From contig NZ_MEJH01000011.1 in NCBI RefSeq assembly GCF_001953635.1, forward strand, positions 62,001 to 126,000: DNA of 64,000 bases, given 5' to 3'. The translations under genes were made by a program, and so were the position numbers. Below the pieces are notes generated by a model. It saw only the letters and a program-made list of their open reading frames with translations, did not search any database and was not told where the DNA came from. The first letter of the stretch is position 1, and the number at the start of each line of letters is the position of its first letter. Below, in pieces: positions 1 through 8,589 of this stretch. This DNA is from Alteromonas abrolhosensis. Lineage in GTDB: Bacteria > Pseudomonadota > Gammaproteobacteria > Enterobacterales > Alteromonadaceae.

Positions 1-1894
1 TAAGCCAATCGGCCACGTCACGGGTTGCGTCGTCCGCGCGACGTTCTGTCATAGAACACTGTTCGCCTAACTGTTCAATTTCTTCAACGGTGTAATTTTT
101 CGCGCCACTTACCGCTTTTTTACCTTGCTGTTTGGCAATAATGCCTTTCAATGCACGGTGCACCACTAAGTCTGGATAACGACGTATCGGTGACGTGAAG
201 TGCGCATAGGCTTCTAGCGCCAAACCAAAGTGACCTACGTTGTCACCATCGTACACCGCTTGTTTCATGGAGCGCAGCAGCATGGTTTGAATAAGCTCTT
301 CGTCTACTCGACCGCGAGTTTTAAGCACCACATCGGTAAATGCGGCTGGCTCAGCATCTTCAACAATGCGATGAGGAATGCCAATCTCACTTAAGTAGCT
401 GGTAAATGCAGTAAGCCTGTCGGCGTCTGGTTTGTCGTGCACACGATATAGCGCTGGCGCTTCATGCTTTTCTAACATCAACGCCGCACTCACGTTTGCC
501 ATGATCATGCACTCTTCAATAAGCTTATGCGCATCGTTACGCACCAGCGGCACAATATTTTCAATCTTGCGCTGGGCGTTGAATACGAACTTCACTTCTT
601 GGGTTTCAAACTCAATGGCTCCGCGCTTGGCACGGGCTTTTTTAAGCGCACGGTACAAGTCGTGAAGATTGCGTAGATGAGGTACATGAGGCTCGTAACG
701 CTGATGAAGTTCTTTGTCGCCCTGCAGAATATTCCACACTTTGGTGTAGGTTAAACGGGCGTGCGAGTTCATTACCGCTTCGTAAAACTGGAATTCTTCT
801 AGTTCACCATTTGCACTGATGGTCATTTCACACACCATACATAGGCGGTCGACTTCAGGGTTTAGTGAACACAAGCCGTTTGACAGTACTTCTGGCAACA
901 TAGGAATTACTTGGTCAGGGAAATAGACCGAGTTACCGCGCTGCTGTGCTTCATCATCAAGAGCGGAGCCTGTTCTTACATAGTGACTTACATCGGCAAT
1001 GGCTACCCATAGCTGCCAGCCACCATCGTCGAGCGGTTCGCAATATACCGCGTCGTCGAAGTCGCGGGCGTCTTCACCGTCAATGGTAACAAGCGGAAGC
1101 TGGCGCAAGTCTATACGACCTTCTTTGGCTTCTTCGGGCACTTGGTCAGTTAGCTTTTCCACTTGCTTGGTTACGCCTTTAGGCCACTGATGTGGAATAT
1201 CAAACGTACGAAGCGCCATTTCTATTTCCATACCTGGTGCCATGTGCTCGCCAAGTACTTCAACAATTTTACCCACCGGGCTCATTTTACGGCGCGGACG
1301 CTGGGTAAGCTCTACCACGACCACCTGCCCCATTCGGGCACCGTGCGTGCTTTCTGGTGGAATGACAATTTCGTGCTGCAAACGGCTGTCATCTGGCACG
1401 ACCATGCCAAAACCTTGTTCAACAAAGTAGCGTCCAACAATAGGCTCGCTGCGAGGCTCAATGACTTGTGTTACAAATGCTTCTTTTCTTCCTCGGCGAT
1501 CGGTACCACTGATACGCGCTTCTACCACATCGTCGTGAAGGAACAGATTCATTTGCCCTGCACTGATAAATAAGTCACCGCTTTTGTCTTCAGGACGCAA
1601 GAAGCCGTAACCGTCACGGTGACCAATAATTCGGCCTTTAATGAGCTCTTCACGGTTTTGAAGTATGTATTTTTTCTGTTTGGTGAATTGCACCTGCCCT
1701 TCGCGCTCCATAGCACGCAGTCGGCGCTGAATTCCAATTCGCGCTTCTTCGTCGAAGGCGTTCACCAAGTTGCAGATATCAAGAAACGACAACGGCTTGT
1801 CGTGCTCTTTTAATAAGCTCATCAAATATTCACGGCTGGCTACCGGATTTTCGTACTTCTCTTTCTCGCGCTGATAATGCGGATCATCACTCAT
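1..1894 (-). CDS. rnr: Ribonuclease R, 5' part (runs off the window)
   Basis: RNase R is a processive 3'-to-5' exoribonuclease of the RNB family that degrades structured RNA and takes part in rRNA quality control. Only the first ~631 codons are present; the C-terminal end lies before position 1. The product starts MSDDPHYQREKEKYENP and has an N-terminal winged-helix-like segment (to about residue 90). Cold-shock-type OB folds follow (GHRDGYGFLRPED), then the RNB catalytic domain with WVAIADVSHYVR. The start at 1894 matches the usual family start. The gene reads away from the PhoD-type gene at 2202, so 1895-2201 holds divergent promoters. Identification is by family motifs. Confidence 0.95.
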   Translation of the reverse strand, partial: MSDDPHYQREKEKYENPVASREYLMSLLKEHDKPLSFLDICNLVNAFDEEARIGIQRRLRAMEREGQVQFTKQKKYILQNREELIKGRIIGHRDGYGFLRPEDKSGDLFISAGQMNLFLHDDVVEARISGTDRRGRKEAFVTQVIEPRSEPIVGRYFVEQGFGMVVPDDSRLQHEIVIPPESTHGARMGQVVVVELTQRPRRKMSPVGKIVEVLGEHMAPGMEIEMALRTFDIPHQWPKGVTKQVEKLTDQVPEEAKEGRIDLRQLPLVTIDGEDARDFDDAVYCEPLDDGGWQLWVAIADVSHYVRTGSALDDEAQQRGNSVYFPDQVIPMLPEVLSNGLCSLNPEVDRLCMVCEMTISANGELEEFQFYEAVMNSHARLTYTKVWNILQGDKELHQRYEPHVPHLRNLHDLYRALKKARAKRGAIEFETQEVKFVFNAQRKIENIVPLVRNDAHKLIEECMIMANVSAALMLEKHEAPALYRVHDKPDADRLTAFTSYLSEIGIPHRIVEDAEPAAFTDVVLKTRGRVDEELIQTMLLRSMKQAVYDGDNVGHFGLALEAYAHFTSPIRRYPDLVVHRALKGIIAKQQGKKAVSGAKNYTVEEIEQLGEQCSMTERRADDATRDVADWL

Positions 1895-2201
1895 GTATTT
1901 TAAATTTACCTTTCGTATTTTGTTCACAATGTTTTCGTTCGTGGCTTAGTTACTCAAAGCGCTATAGAAAACTTGGATATGATTTCTTAGACACACAAAC
2001 CATATTTGGTTCATGTGGTTATTTGCTGCACAGTATAACAGTATTTGCGGTAAAACATTGACTGTTATTACGGAATCTCAACCTGACATCTGTATGTCAC
2101 AAACACTCAGTATAAAAATGGGTTTTCGTTTTTGTTGCATGTGCGTTCAACAAAACAACCACATAACGAATCACCTTACGAACTTTATAAAGAGCAGGCA
2201 T

Positions 2202-3938
2202 ATGGATAGAAGATCGTTTATAAAGCTGTCGTCACTCGCAGGCGCGAGCGTGGCAGTGTCTACTGGGCTAGCGGGCTGCACTGTTAACTCTTCGGCAAAT
2301 AACCAACCACAAACGGATGCCACTTTTACTCATGGTGTGGCCAGTGGCGACCCATTAAAAGACGCTGTTATTATCTGGACACGCGCCGTGCCAGACTCGG
2401 GTGCAGGCCCAGGCTCGGGTGCAGGCCCAGGCTCGGGCTCAAAGTCAGGTTTAGCCAAGGCCGATATTTTATGGGAAATGGCAAGCGATGCGGATTTTGC
2501 CAATGTGATAAGTAGCGGTATTGTTGAAGCGAAAGCAACTCATGATTTTACCGTAAAAGTGGATGTAGCAGGACTTAGTCCAGCTCGTCGTTACTTTTAC
2601 CGTTTCAAAAGCGCTAATAACACAAGCCCTGTGGGTGAAACCCGTACGCTGCCTAAAGCCGATGTGTCTAACGTCACGTTCGGCATATTTTCTTGTTCCA
2701 ACTACCCCGCTGGCTTTTTCACGCCTTACATGGAAGCAGCGAAAGACGACAACATCGATTATGTATTGCACCTTGGTGACTACATATATGAATACGATGG
2801 CGAAGGTTACGCAACTGAGCACGCCAAGGAAATTGGCAGGACCTATGCGCCTGATAACGACACCGAGCTTTACACTCTCACTGACTATCGCAACCGCTAT
2901 GCTCTATACCGAACGGATGAAGGTTTACTTTCACTACACCAACGTAAGCCCTTTATCGTTGTGTGGGATGATCATGAGATTACCAATGACACCTATAAAG
3001 ATGGCGCTGAGAATCACCAAACGGATGAAGGAGATTTTTATGCCCGTCGGGCTGCGGCAGTGCAAGCTTATTACGAGTGGTTACCCATTCGCCCACCCTT
3101 TGGCACCGAGCGCTTAGAAATTTATCGCCAGTTTACCTTTGGTAAGCTTCTTGATTTATACATGCTCGACACCCGCGTTCTTGCCCGCGACAAACAGCTT
3201 GAATACGCCAACTATCGCGATGCTGAAACTAAAGCGTTTGACCAAGCACGCTTTATGAAAGACATCGGCAACCCGAACCGCGGTTTACTCGGTGAAACCC
3301 AACGCAACTGGCTCCATTCGTCTATGCAGCAAAGCCAGGCTAAATGGCAGGTGTTAGGGCAACAGCTATTAATAGGCCGCATGCTTTTCCCTGTATCGAT
3401 CTTTAACGGCGTTGAACGCAAAGCAATACCTGCCCACGTACACAAACTTGCGAATATTAAACGCAAACAAATGCAAGGTGGCGCACTTAGTGAACAAGAA
3501 CTAGCGCTTATTAATACGGTAATGCCTTACAACTTAGACGCATGGGATGGCTACCCTATTGAACGGGAACAGGTGCTGATGCAGCTTAAGTCTATCGGCA
3601 AACCAGTTATTGCCCTTGCAGGCGATACACATAACGCATGGCACAATAAATTAACCCTTAACGATGGTTCAGAAGTAGGGGTTGAGCTTGCGACACCTGG
3701 GGTAACATCGCCGGGTATGGAACATTACTTAAGCATGGATGATGAAATGGCAGAAAACCTCGCCGATGACCTACCGCTTCTTATAGAAGACTTGCAGTAC
3801 TGTAACCTTCACCAGAGGGGCTTTATGACATTGAGCGTTAGCGAAGACAGCGCAATAGCCACTTGGCACTATGTGGATGTAATTTTAACCAAAGCTGGAA
3901 AGGTGGTTAACACGCATAGCTTTGAGATTAAGGCATAG
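2202..3938 (+). CDS. PhoD-type alkaline phosphatase, Tat-exported
   Basis: A 578-residue phosphodiesterase/alkaline phosphatase of the PhoD family, which releases phosphate from organic esters outside the cytoplasm. The chosen ATG gives a twin-arginine signal (MDRRSFIKLSSLAGAS) followed by a lipobox-like LAGC, and AGAGCAGG precedes it; an in-frame start at 2013 would bury this signal behind 63 residues. Family motifs are the N-terminal GVASGDP...IIWTR, then HLGDYIYEY, VWDDHEITND and LAGDTHNAWHN, which carry the metal ligands. A Gly/Ser/Pro/Ala-rich tract near residues 65-80 is encoded by an 18-bp tandem repeat. The gene stands alone and is followed by a hairpin. PhoD enzymes are often Pho-regulated, but no clear Pho box was found. 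Confidence 0.9.
   Translation: MDRRSFIKLSSLAGASVAVSTGLAGCTVNSSANNQPQTDATFTHGVASGDPLKDAVIIWTRAVPDSGAGPGSGAGPGSGSKSGLAKADILWEMASDADFANVISSGIVEAKATHDFTVKVDVAGLSPARRYFYRFKSANNTSPVGETRTLPKADVSNVTFGIFSCSNYPAGFFTPYMEAAKDDNIDYVLHLGDYIYEYDGEGYATEHAKEIGRTYAPDNDTELYTLTDYRNRYALYRTDEGLLSLHQRKPFIVVWDDHEITNDTYKDGAENHQTDEGDFYARRAAAVQAYYEWLPIRPPFGTERLEIYRQFTFGKLLDLYMLDTRVLARDKQLEYANYRDAETKAFDQARFMKDIGNPNRGLLGETQRNWLHSSMQQSQAKWQVLGQQLLIGRMLFPVSIFNGVERKAIPAHVHKLANIKRKQMQGGALSEQELALINTVMPYNLDAWDGYPIEREQVLMQLKSIGKPVIALAGDTHNAWHNKLTLNDGSEVGVELATPGVTSPGMEHYLSMDDEMAENLADDLPLLIEDLQYCNLHQRGFMTLSVSEDSAIATWHYVDVILTKAGKVVNTHSFEIKA
2396..2437 (+). repeat. 18-bp tandem repeat inside the PhoD-type gene
   Basis: Two perfect copies of the unit CTCGGGTGCAGGCCCAGG lie head to tail, followed by a 6-bp partial third copy. 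The unit is six codons long, so copy-number change keeps the frame and only lengthens a flexible Ser-Gly-Ala-Gly-Pro-Gly linker. Confidence 0.9.
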
Positions 3939-3957
3939 CTTTCTAAAATTTTATAAG

Positions 3958-3992
3958 CGTGTATAGGCTTGAGTCTATACACGTTATTTGTA
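3958..3992 (+). terminator. Hairpin after the phosphatase gene
   Basis: A 9-bp perfect stem (CGTGTATAG / CTATACACG, 3958-3966 and 3975-3983) with an 8-nt loop, followed by TTATTTG. The T tract is short, so termination is probable rather than certain. It lies between the PhoD gene and the convergent toxin gene. Confidence 0.55.
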
Positions 3993-4063
3993 CGAGAAGA
4001 AACTATAAACGCTGTTTTACACCTCGCACAATGAGCTTAGTGCTTTCCACAAATAGTTTGTTT

Positions 4064-4360
4064 TTAATCTGCGCTCGGCCATTGCTGAGCATCATGAAGA
4101 ACACGTAGTATTTCGATGCAATTTGTAATGATGTTTTCTCGATATATTACGATAAACGGCAGGCCATTAATCACAAGTTCCCGCGTATTCTTCAATCGGC
4201 CATGACGGCCTGCTCTAGGATGTTCTGATAAGACTAGGTGCGAACTATCAATAATGTTCATGACAACGTCAATAGCTACAGAGGGGCTATTTTCTTGAGC
4301 AATATGAGCTTCAATTTTCTCTAAATCGGTGCCTGCAAGATCAGTCCATTTGAGCTGCAC
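4064..4360 (-). CDS. ParE/RelE-family toxin
   Basis: A 98-residue toxin of the RelE/ParE superfamily. The C-terminal half carries the typical series P-R-A-G-R-x-G, TRELVINGLPFIVIY and ILRVLHDAQQWP. ParE members poison DNA gyrase and RelE members cleave mRNA; the sequence resembles ParE more, but the target is not proven. The start is GTG at 4360, set 6 nt after a strong GGGAGG and overlapping the end of the antitoxin gene by 20 nt. A longer ATG start at 4387 would lack a ribosome site. Such overlap is common in translationally coupled toxin-antitoxin pairs. Confidence 0.87.
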   Translation of the reverse strand: MQLKWTDLAGTDLEKIEAHIAQENSPSVAIDVVMNIIDSSHLVLSEHPRAGRHGRLKNTRELVINGLPFIVIYRENIITNCIEILRVLHDAQQWPSAD

Positions 4361-4589
4361 GCTTAGCCTCCCACTTAGCTTTGACACCAGTATGGTCGGT
4401 CAAACGTCCCTCATCAGCGGCTTTCACTCCTTTTTCCACCTCTTGGATAAACCACTCTTCGCGAGCAACAAACTGCTTGATGGCTTCGGCCATCAGCCAC
4501 GCCCTAGGTCTATCCATTGCTTTAGCCATTTCGCCTACACGTGCAAGTGTTTCATCATCTAATCTCACTGAGGTAGCTTTTAAAGGCAT
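4341..4589 (-). CDS. Ribbon-helix-helix antitoxin (ParD/CopG type)
   Basis: An 82-residue antitoxin. The first ~45 residues (TSVRLDDETLARVGEMAKAM, then RPRAWLMAEAIKQFVAREEW) form a ribbon-helix-helix DNA-binding domain. The acidic and charged C-terminal tail should wrap the toxin. GGAG lies 8 nt before the ATG. It is first in a two-gene operon with the ParE-like toxin. A 7-bp inverted repeat between promoter and start suggests the autoregulation usual in this family. It is intact and in frame with a full-length toxin, so the pair is probably functional. Confidence 0.88.
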   Translation of the reverse strand: MPLKATSVRLDDETLARVGEMAKAMDRPRAWLMAEAIKQFVAREEWFIQEVEKGVKAADEGRLTDHTGVKAKWEAKRAAQMD

Positions 4590-4591
4590 GC

Positions 4592-4618
4592 AGATTCTCC
4601 GAGGTTCTTAAAGAATCT
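4592..4618 (-). promoter_or_regulatory. Candidate operator of the ParDE-type pair
   Basis: An inverted repeat AGATTCT / AGAATCT (4592-4598 and 4612-4618) covers the leader just downstream of the promoter and next to the ribosome site. The position fits binding by the ribbon-helix-helix antitoxin; this is inference. Confidence 0.5.
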
Positions 4619-4620
4619 TT

Positions 4621-4649
4621 ATTGTAACTGCACTAGCATTAAATGTCTT
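4621..4649 (-). promoter_or_regulatory. Sigma-70-like promoter of the ParDE-type pair
   Basis: On the minus strand AAGACA (-35, 4 of 6 matches) and TACAAT (-10, 5 of 6) are separated by exactly 17 bp, about 30 bp upstream of the antitoxin start. Confidence 0.55.
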
Positions 4650-4820
4650 CTTTTGCTTTTCATCTACAAAGACTGAGTGCAAGACATTTTAGTTAAATTG
4701 CACCAATTAAAAACAGAGCCTCTGATACTCCTTATTGTAATCCATATAATTTAAATTACGTCCTATTCCCATCAAAATAGGGGCATAATGACGGGAATAG
4801 GTACTCTCTATTCTTTACTT

Positions 4821-7184
4821 CTAGAACTCGTAATAAACACGCACACCAGCAATGCGTGGCATCCCGCGTACGAAAGTAGGAATACCCAATCCACCGCCTG
4901 TATTACCAGCATCAATCAAGAATTCTTTATCAAACAGGTTGTTCATGTAAAACTCATAGGCAAACTTGCTGTTGTCTTGAAGCAGCTTCACCGATACATC
5001 AGTCAGTGAGTAAGTATCCTGAGAAAGACCAGGGTAATTGCTGCTTTCAAAAAACACTTCTGACTGGAAGCTGGTAAGCCAGTTAACATCAATGTCAAAA
5101 CTGTCCATATTGAATACTTTGTTGATGTTTATTGCGCCGCTAACTTCTGGCGCTAAGCGAAACTTATTGCCACCGTACTGGAACTCAGATCCATCAGCAG
5201 TATTGTCTGCAAATTCAGCATCAAGGAAACCAAGGCTTGCTGTTAGCGTCAGCGTCTCGCTATAGTTATAGGTCGCCATGCCTTCAATACCCGACATGGT
5301 CGAGTCGCCTACCGTTACAGTAATAGACTGTAAGGTTTCTGCGTCGGTAAAGCTTTGCTGATAATCGCTGTATTCGTAGGTGAAAATGGCACCTGAGAAC
5401 AGGAAGTTCGCGCTTTGGTATTTAATACCTAAATCGTAACTGTCTACTATTTCAGGTTTAGTCACATTAACGCCACCTGCGTTAGCATCCACAACTGGTG
5501 AACGTCGTCCCCTAGCGTAATTCGCGTATACGTTCCAGTTGTTATTAACATCATAGCTTACGGCAAAGCGCGGCAGGGTATCGTCAAAGTCGCGCTCGGC
5601 ATCGAACGTAAATGCACCGTCTGCAGTAGTATAAGTATTACGGGTATAACGTGTTTCGTCGATATAGCGCACGCCAGCAGTAATGTTGATGTCGTCGGTA
5701 ACAAAATACGACACCTCAGCAACATAAGACGCAATATCAAGCTCAGCTTCAAATATAAACGGCCCTTGTATCATAATAGGCGGCAGTGCAGGGTTAGAAA
5801 TAGGAGAGCCATCTTCATTAAACAGTTGCGACACTAACATCGCACGCAGTGCTTCTATTTCTTCTAACGATGCGCCGGTAGCGATATTCTGATTTAGCGG
5901 AATGTTTGAGGTGGCCTCAAGCTGTGCTTTTACCGCATCGAAGGTACCCCGTATAAATGGGTCGACCATTACATAATAGGGCAAAATAGAGTCGTCTTGA
6001 GTAATAGACGCACCTACAAACGCGGCCAATTTATCACCCGAGTCATACACTAAACGCATTGACGCACCTTTAAGCGTAGCATCGTTATCGAAATAGGCAT
6101 CTTGAATTCTAAGTGCTGATCCATCAGCATCGAAACTTTCGCTTACTTCTACATCTTTATAGTATGCGTCGGCATGCAGACTGAGCATTTGGTTGAAATC
6201 GTAGTTTACGGTTAGGTCATAAGCTTGAAGCGTTCGTTCAATGCCTAGTTCACTGCCTAAGCTAAATTCGGCATCAGTAAAAGGGCTAATATCTCCGCCA
6301 TTGGGGGCGATAGAGCCTGATTTGAAGGCAATGCCCGGCTGGTCGTTATACTCCATGGCTGCGCGCGCAATGATTTCAAGCTGATCGTAATTCGCTCGCC
6401 ATGTTGCACGTAGTGCTTGTACTGAAACACCCTGAAGATCTTCGCTGTTGCACGGCACTTCTTCACCAAGATGGTTGTACATATTTGCATTACCGTAATA
6501 GGAGTCAGCGCTACAGGCATTGTTTTCTACAATGCCGTCCATTTCGCGATAAAGACCTGCTATACGAAAACTGTGGTTGTCGTTAATAGGTTGGTTATAC
6601 ATGAATTCAAGTTCTTGCCCTTGCTCTGAGTTATAGCCAACCTGTACCTTGCCTTCTTGTTCGAAGGTGGGAAGATTAGAATGAATACTCACCGCACCAT
6701 TGGCTGCCGCCACACCAAACAAGGTTGGCTGGGGGCCTTTTAAAACCTCTACGCGCGCAATATCAAAAAGCGCGACGCTGGCTACCGTCTTTTTACTGAT
6801 ATCAAAGCCATCTTGATATACAGAGATGCGAGGCGTTGCCGATACCGAAGATACGTCGTCAGTCACGCCCCGAATATTAAAAGACGGTAGGCTTACGGCC
6901 TGCTCTTGAATTTGAACGTTAGGTAAAATTCGAGAAAGCTCATCAAGTTCCATGATATTGGTGCGCTCTAAGAACTCGCTACCTATTACATCCATAGTAA
7001 CAGGCACATCCATAACGGACTGCTCACGCATTTGTGCGGTTACCGTAATCTCTTCTATGTAGTTATGTTCGTTTTCTGTGTCGGGCGCTAGTTCTTGTGC
7101 AATTGCGGCGCTTGATAGCGCAAATGCAATTGTTGTGGCAAGCAGAGAGCGTGGATAAACCGATCGTGGGTACAGAGGACGCAT
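4821..7184 (-). CDS. TonB-dependent outer-membrane receptor
   Basis: A 787-residue TonB-dependent receptor. It has a signal peptide (cut near ALSSAAIAQ, residue ~30), a TonB-box-like EEITVTAQ, a plug domain to about residue 170 (PSFNIRGV, VEVLKGPQPTLFG) and a 22-strand-type barrel ending in the outer-membrane aromatic signature VYYEF. ATG at 7184 follows AAGGAA by 7 nt; a TTG one codon earlier is unlikely. The substrate cannot be read from the sequence. No Fur box, cobalamin riboswitch or sugar-use genes lie nearby. The gene is divergent from the PepSY lipoprotein at 7503. Confidence 0.92.
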   Translation of the reverse strand: MRPLYPRSVYPRSLLATTIAFALSSAAIAQELAPDTENEHNYIEEITVTAQMREQSVMDVPVTMDVIGSEFLERTNIMELDELSRILPNVQIQEQAVSLPSFNIRGVTDDVSSVSATPRISVYQDGFDISKKTVASVALFDIARVEVLKGPQPTLFGVAAANGAVSIHSNLPTFEQEGKVQVGYNSEQGQELEFMYNQPINDNHSFRIAGLYREMDGIVENNACSADSYYGNANMYNHLGEEVPCNSEDLQGVSVQALRATWRANYDQLEIIARAAMEYNDQPGIAFKSGSIAPNGGDISPFTDAEFSLGSELGIERTLQAYDLTVNYDFNQMLSLHADAYYKDVEVSESFDADGSALRIQDAYFDNDATLKGASMRLVYDSGDKLAAFVGASITQDDSILPYYVMVDPFIRGTFDAVKAQLEATSNIPLNQNIATGASLEEIEALRAMLVSQLFNEDGSPISNPALPPIMIQGPFIFEAELDIASYVAEVSYFVTDDINITAGVRYIDETRYTRNTYTTADGAFTFDAERDFDDTLPRFAVSYDVNNNWNVYANYARGRRSPVVDANAGGVNVTKPEIVDSYDLGIKYQSANFLFSGAIFTYEYSDYQQSFTDAETLQSITVTVGDSTMSGIEGMATYNYSETLTLTASLGFLDAEFADNTADGSEFQYGGNKFRLAPEVSGAININKVFNMDSFDIDVNWLTSFQSEVFFESSNYPGLSQDTYSLTDVSVKLLQDNSKFAYEFYMNNLFDKEFLIDAGNTGGGLGIPTFVRGMPRIAGVRVYYEF

Positions 7185-7502
7185 CAAATCATTCCTTTTG
7201 TGTGCTTATTGGGTGTTTTATGTATTTTTTAAACATTTCGCCGACAGATTGGCGACATTGCCTAGCGTTTAGAAATATCAAAGCACAAAAATGTAGAATG
7301 CTTTTGAGACGGTTCGATGAACTATCCGTGACATGTCAGAGGCAATTTTGTGACAAGTATTCTGTGCCCCGTTATAAAACCAAACAGAACTCAATTCTGT
7401 ACAACAAAGTTGTGCAACCTCTATGCACAAAAGAACAATATTAGTACACTATTTAAGTAGGATAGAAAGAACTTTTAAATAAAAAGCGAAATGGAGACTG
7501 CA
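7185..7502. other. Divergent intergenic region
   Basis: About 318 bp between the TonB receptor and the PepSY lipoprotein. It must hold both promoters. Only a short CGCC/GGCG repeat near 7231 was seen; there is no convincing Fur site, riboswitch or small gene. Confidence 0.5.
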
Positions 7503-7784
7503 ATGAAAAAACTAATGATGGCTACTGCTATTGGCGCTGCAACCTTATTGAGTGCTTGTAGCGCTGAGCACGGTACAACTCAATGTACCACTGCCCCGGA
7601 AGCTGAATGGCAAAACCAAGATGCATTTCAAGCTCAGCTGTTAGCGCAAGGCTACAAAATTAATGAGTTTAAAGTAACTGACGGCAACTGCTACGAAATT
7701 TACGGCTTCGATAAGGAAGAAAACAAAGTAGAAATTTACTTTAACCCTGTTGATGGCAGCATTGTTAAGAAAGAAATGCATTAA
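7503..7784 (+). CDS. Small PepSY-domain lipoprotein
   Basis: A 93-residue lipoprotein with signal MKKLMMATAIGAATLLSAC, whose lipobox LSAC makes Cys19 the mature N terminus. The rest matches a single PepSY domain (YKINEFKVTDGNCYEIYGFD ... KVEIYFNPVDGSIVKKE). Such domains are thought to regulate or chaperone partner proteins in the envelope and often accompany heme-linked redox membrane proteins. GGAG precedes the ATG at 7503; the in-frame ATG at 7491 would put that GGAG inside the gene. The next gene, a cytochrome b, lies 101 bp downstream past a terminator-like hairpin, suggesting a shared role with partial read-through. Confidence 0.82.
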   Translation: MKKLMMATAIGAATLLSACSAEHGTTQCTTAPEAEWQNQDAFQAQLLAQGYKINEFKVTDGNCYEIYGFDKEENKVEIYFNPVDGSIVKKEMH

Positions 7785-7831
7785 GCTCGTTTAGGCAATC
7801 GGTACATCGTACGCTTGCTTTAATACTTAAT

Positions 7832-7861
7832 AAAAACGCTGCAAACTATTGCAGCGTTTTT
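7832..7861 (+). terminator. Intrinsic terminator between PepSY gene and cytochrome b
   Basis: The stem AAAAACGCTGCAA / TTGCAGCGTTTTT has a 4-nt loop and ends in a T run. It is a strong Rho-independent terminator shape, 25 bp before the cytochrome b start. Confidence 0.85.
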
Positions 7862-7885
7862 GTTTAACCTTGAGAAAGTCACGTA

Positions 7886-8455
7886 ATGTTTAAAGCTAAA
7901 GACACGCCATCAGATGTTTATATATGGGACTGGATTGTTCGCGTTTGCCACTGGGGAATTGTTGCTGCTTTCACTACCAACTACTTTATTGTAGAGCCGG
8001 GCCGCCTTTATCACGAAATAGCGGGCTATACCGCCACACTACTAATATCCATTCGCGTTGCTTGGGGCTTTTATTCAACCAAAAACACTACTCATAAACG
8101 GGCGAGTACTCAATACGCGAGCTTTTCCAACATTGCACTAAATAAGCAGGCATTTTCAGAACATATTCAACACTTAAAACATAGGCAAGTGCCAACTAGC
8201 CATGGCCACAACCCTTTCGGCTGGCTGATGGTAATGGCGGTAATTGCTCTTTTACTTGGGTTAGGTGTTACCGGTTTTATGATGGAAGAGATAGACGCAA
8301 TGTTTGGTAACAGTACGCTGGAATGGACCCACAGTATTATGGCTGATGTGCTGTACGGCTGTGTAATAGTGCATATCGCTGCTGTGTTTATTGTGCAATA
8401 TGTGAGTAATATTCAACTTGTTCGGCCCATGCTCACAGGCTGGCGAAAGCGTTAA
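7886..8455 (+). CDS. Cytochrome b561-like membrane protein
   Basis: A 189-residue di-heme cytochrome b of the prokaryotic b561 / Ni-Fe hydrogenase b-subunit superfamily. It has about four membrane helices. His residues sit in helices 1 and 4 (RVCHWGIVAAF, GRLYHEIAGY, EWTHSIMADV, GCVIVHIAAVF), as expected for two b hemes. It would pass electrons across the inner membrane between quinol and a periplasmic partner. No partner cytochrome c or hydrogenase is adjacent. The upstream PepSY lipoprotein is the only plausible neighbour. The gene ends convergent to motX. Confidence 0.85.
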   Translation: MFKAKDTPSDVYIWDWIVRVCHWGIVAAFTTNYFIVEPGRLYHEIAGYTATLLISIRVAWGFYSTKNTTHKRASTQYASFSNIALNKQAFSEHIQHLKHRQVPTSHGHNPFGWLMVMAVIALLLGLGVTGFMMEEIDAMFGNSTLEWTHSIMADVLYGCVIVHIAAVFIVQYVSNIQLVRPMLTGWRKR

Positions 8456-8589
8456 GCCCCGTAAGGCCATAAATGCGCTAAAACCATAGCTGGGTTATTG
8501 CCTAAGCTGGCCTTTGATATTTCAGCCTTTCGTTACTGTAGCTTTTGTTCGCCTGCTGTCTTTCGTTACCAAGTAGCCGCGTGTGGCTT

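Noticed and set aside
1163-1573. 136-codon plus-strand frame inside rnr
   Set aside because: Antisense shadow of a well-conserved coding region.
2013-2201. 63-codon upstream extension of the PhoD-type gene
   Set aside because: It would place the twin-arginine signal and lipobox inside the protein; ATG 2202 has a ribosome site and the correct signal peptide start.
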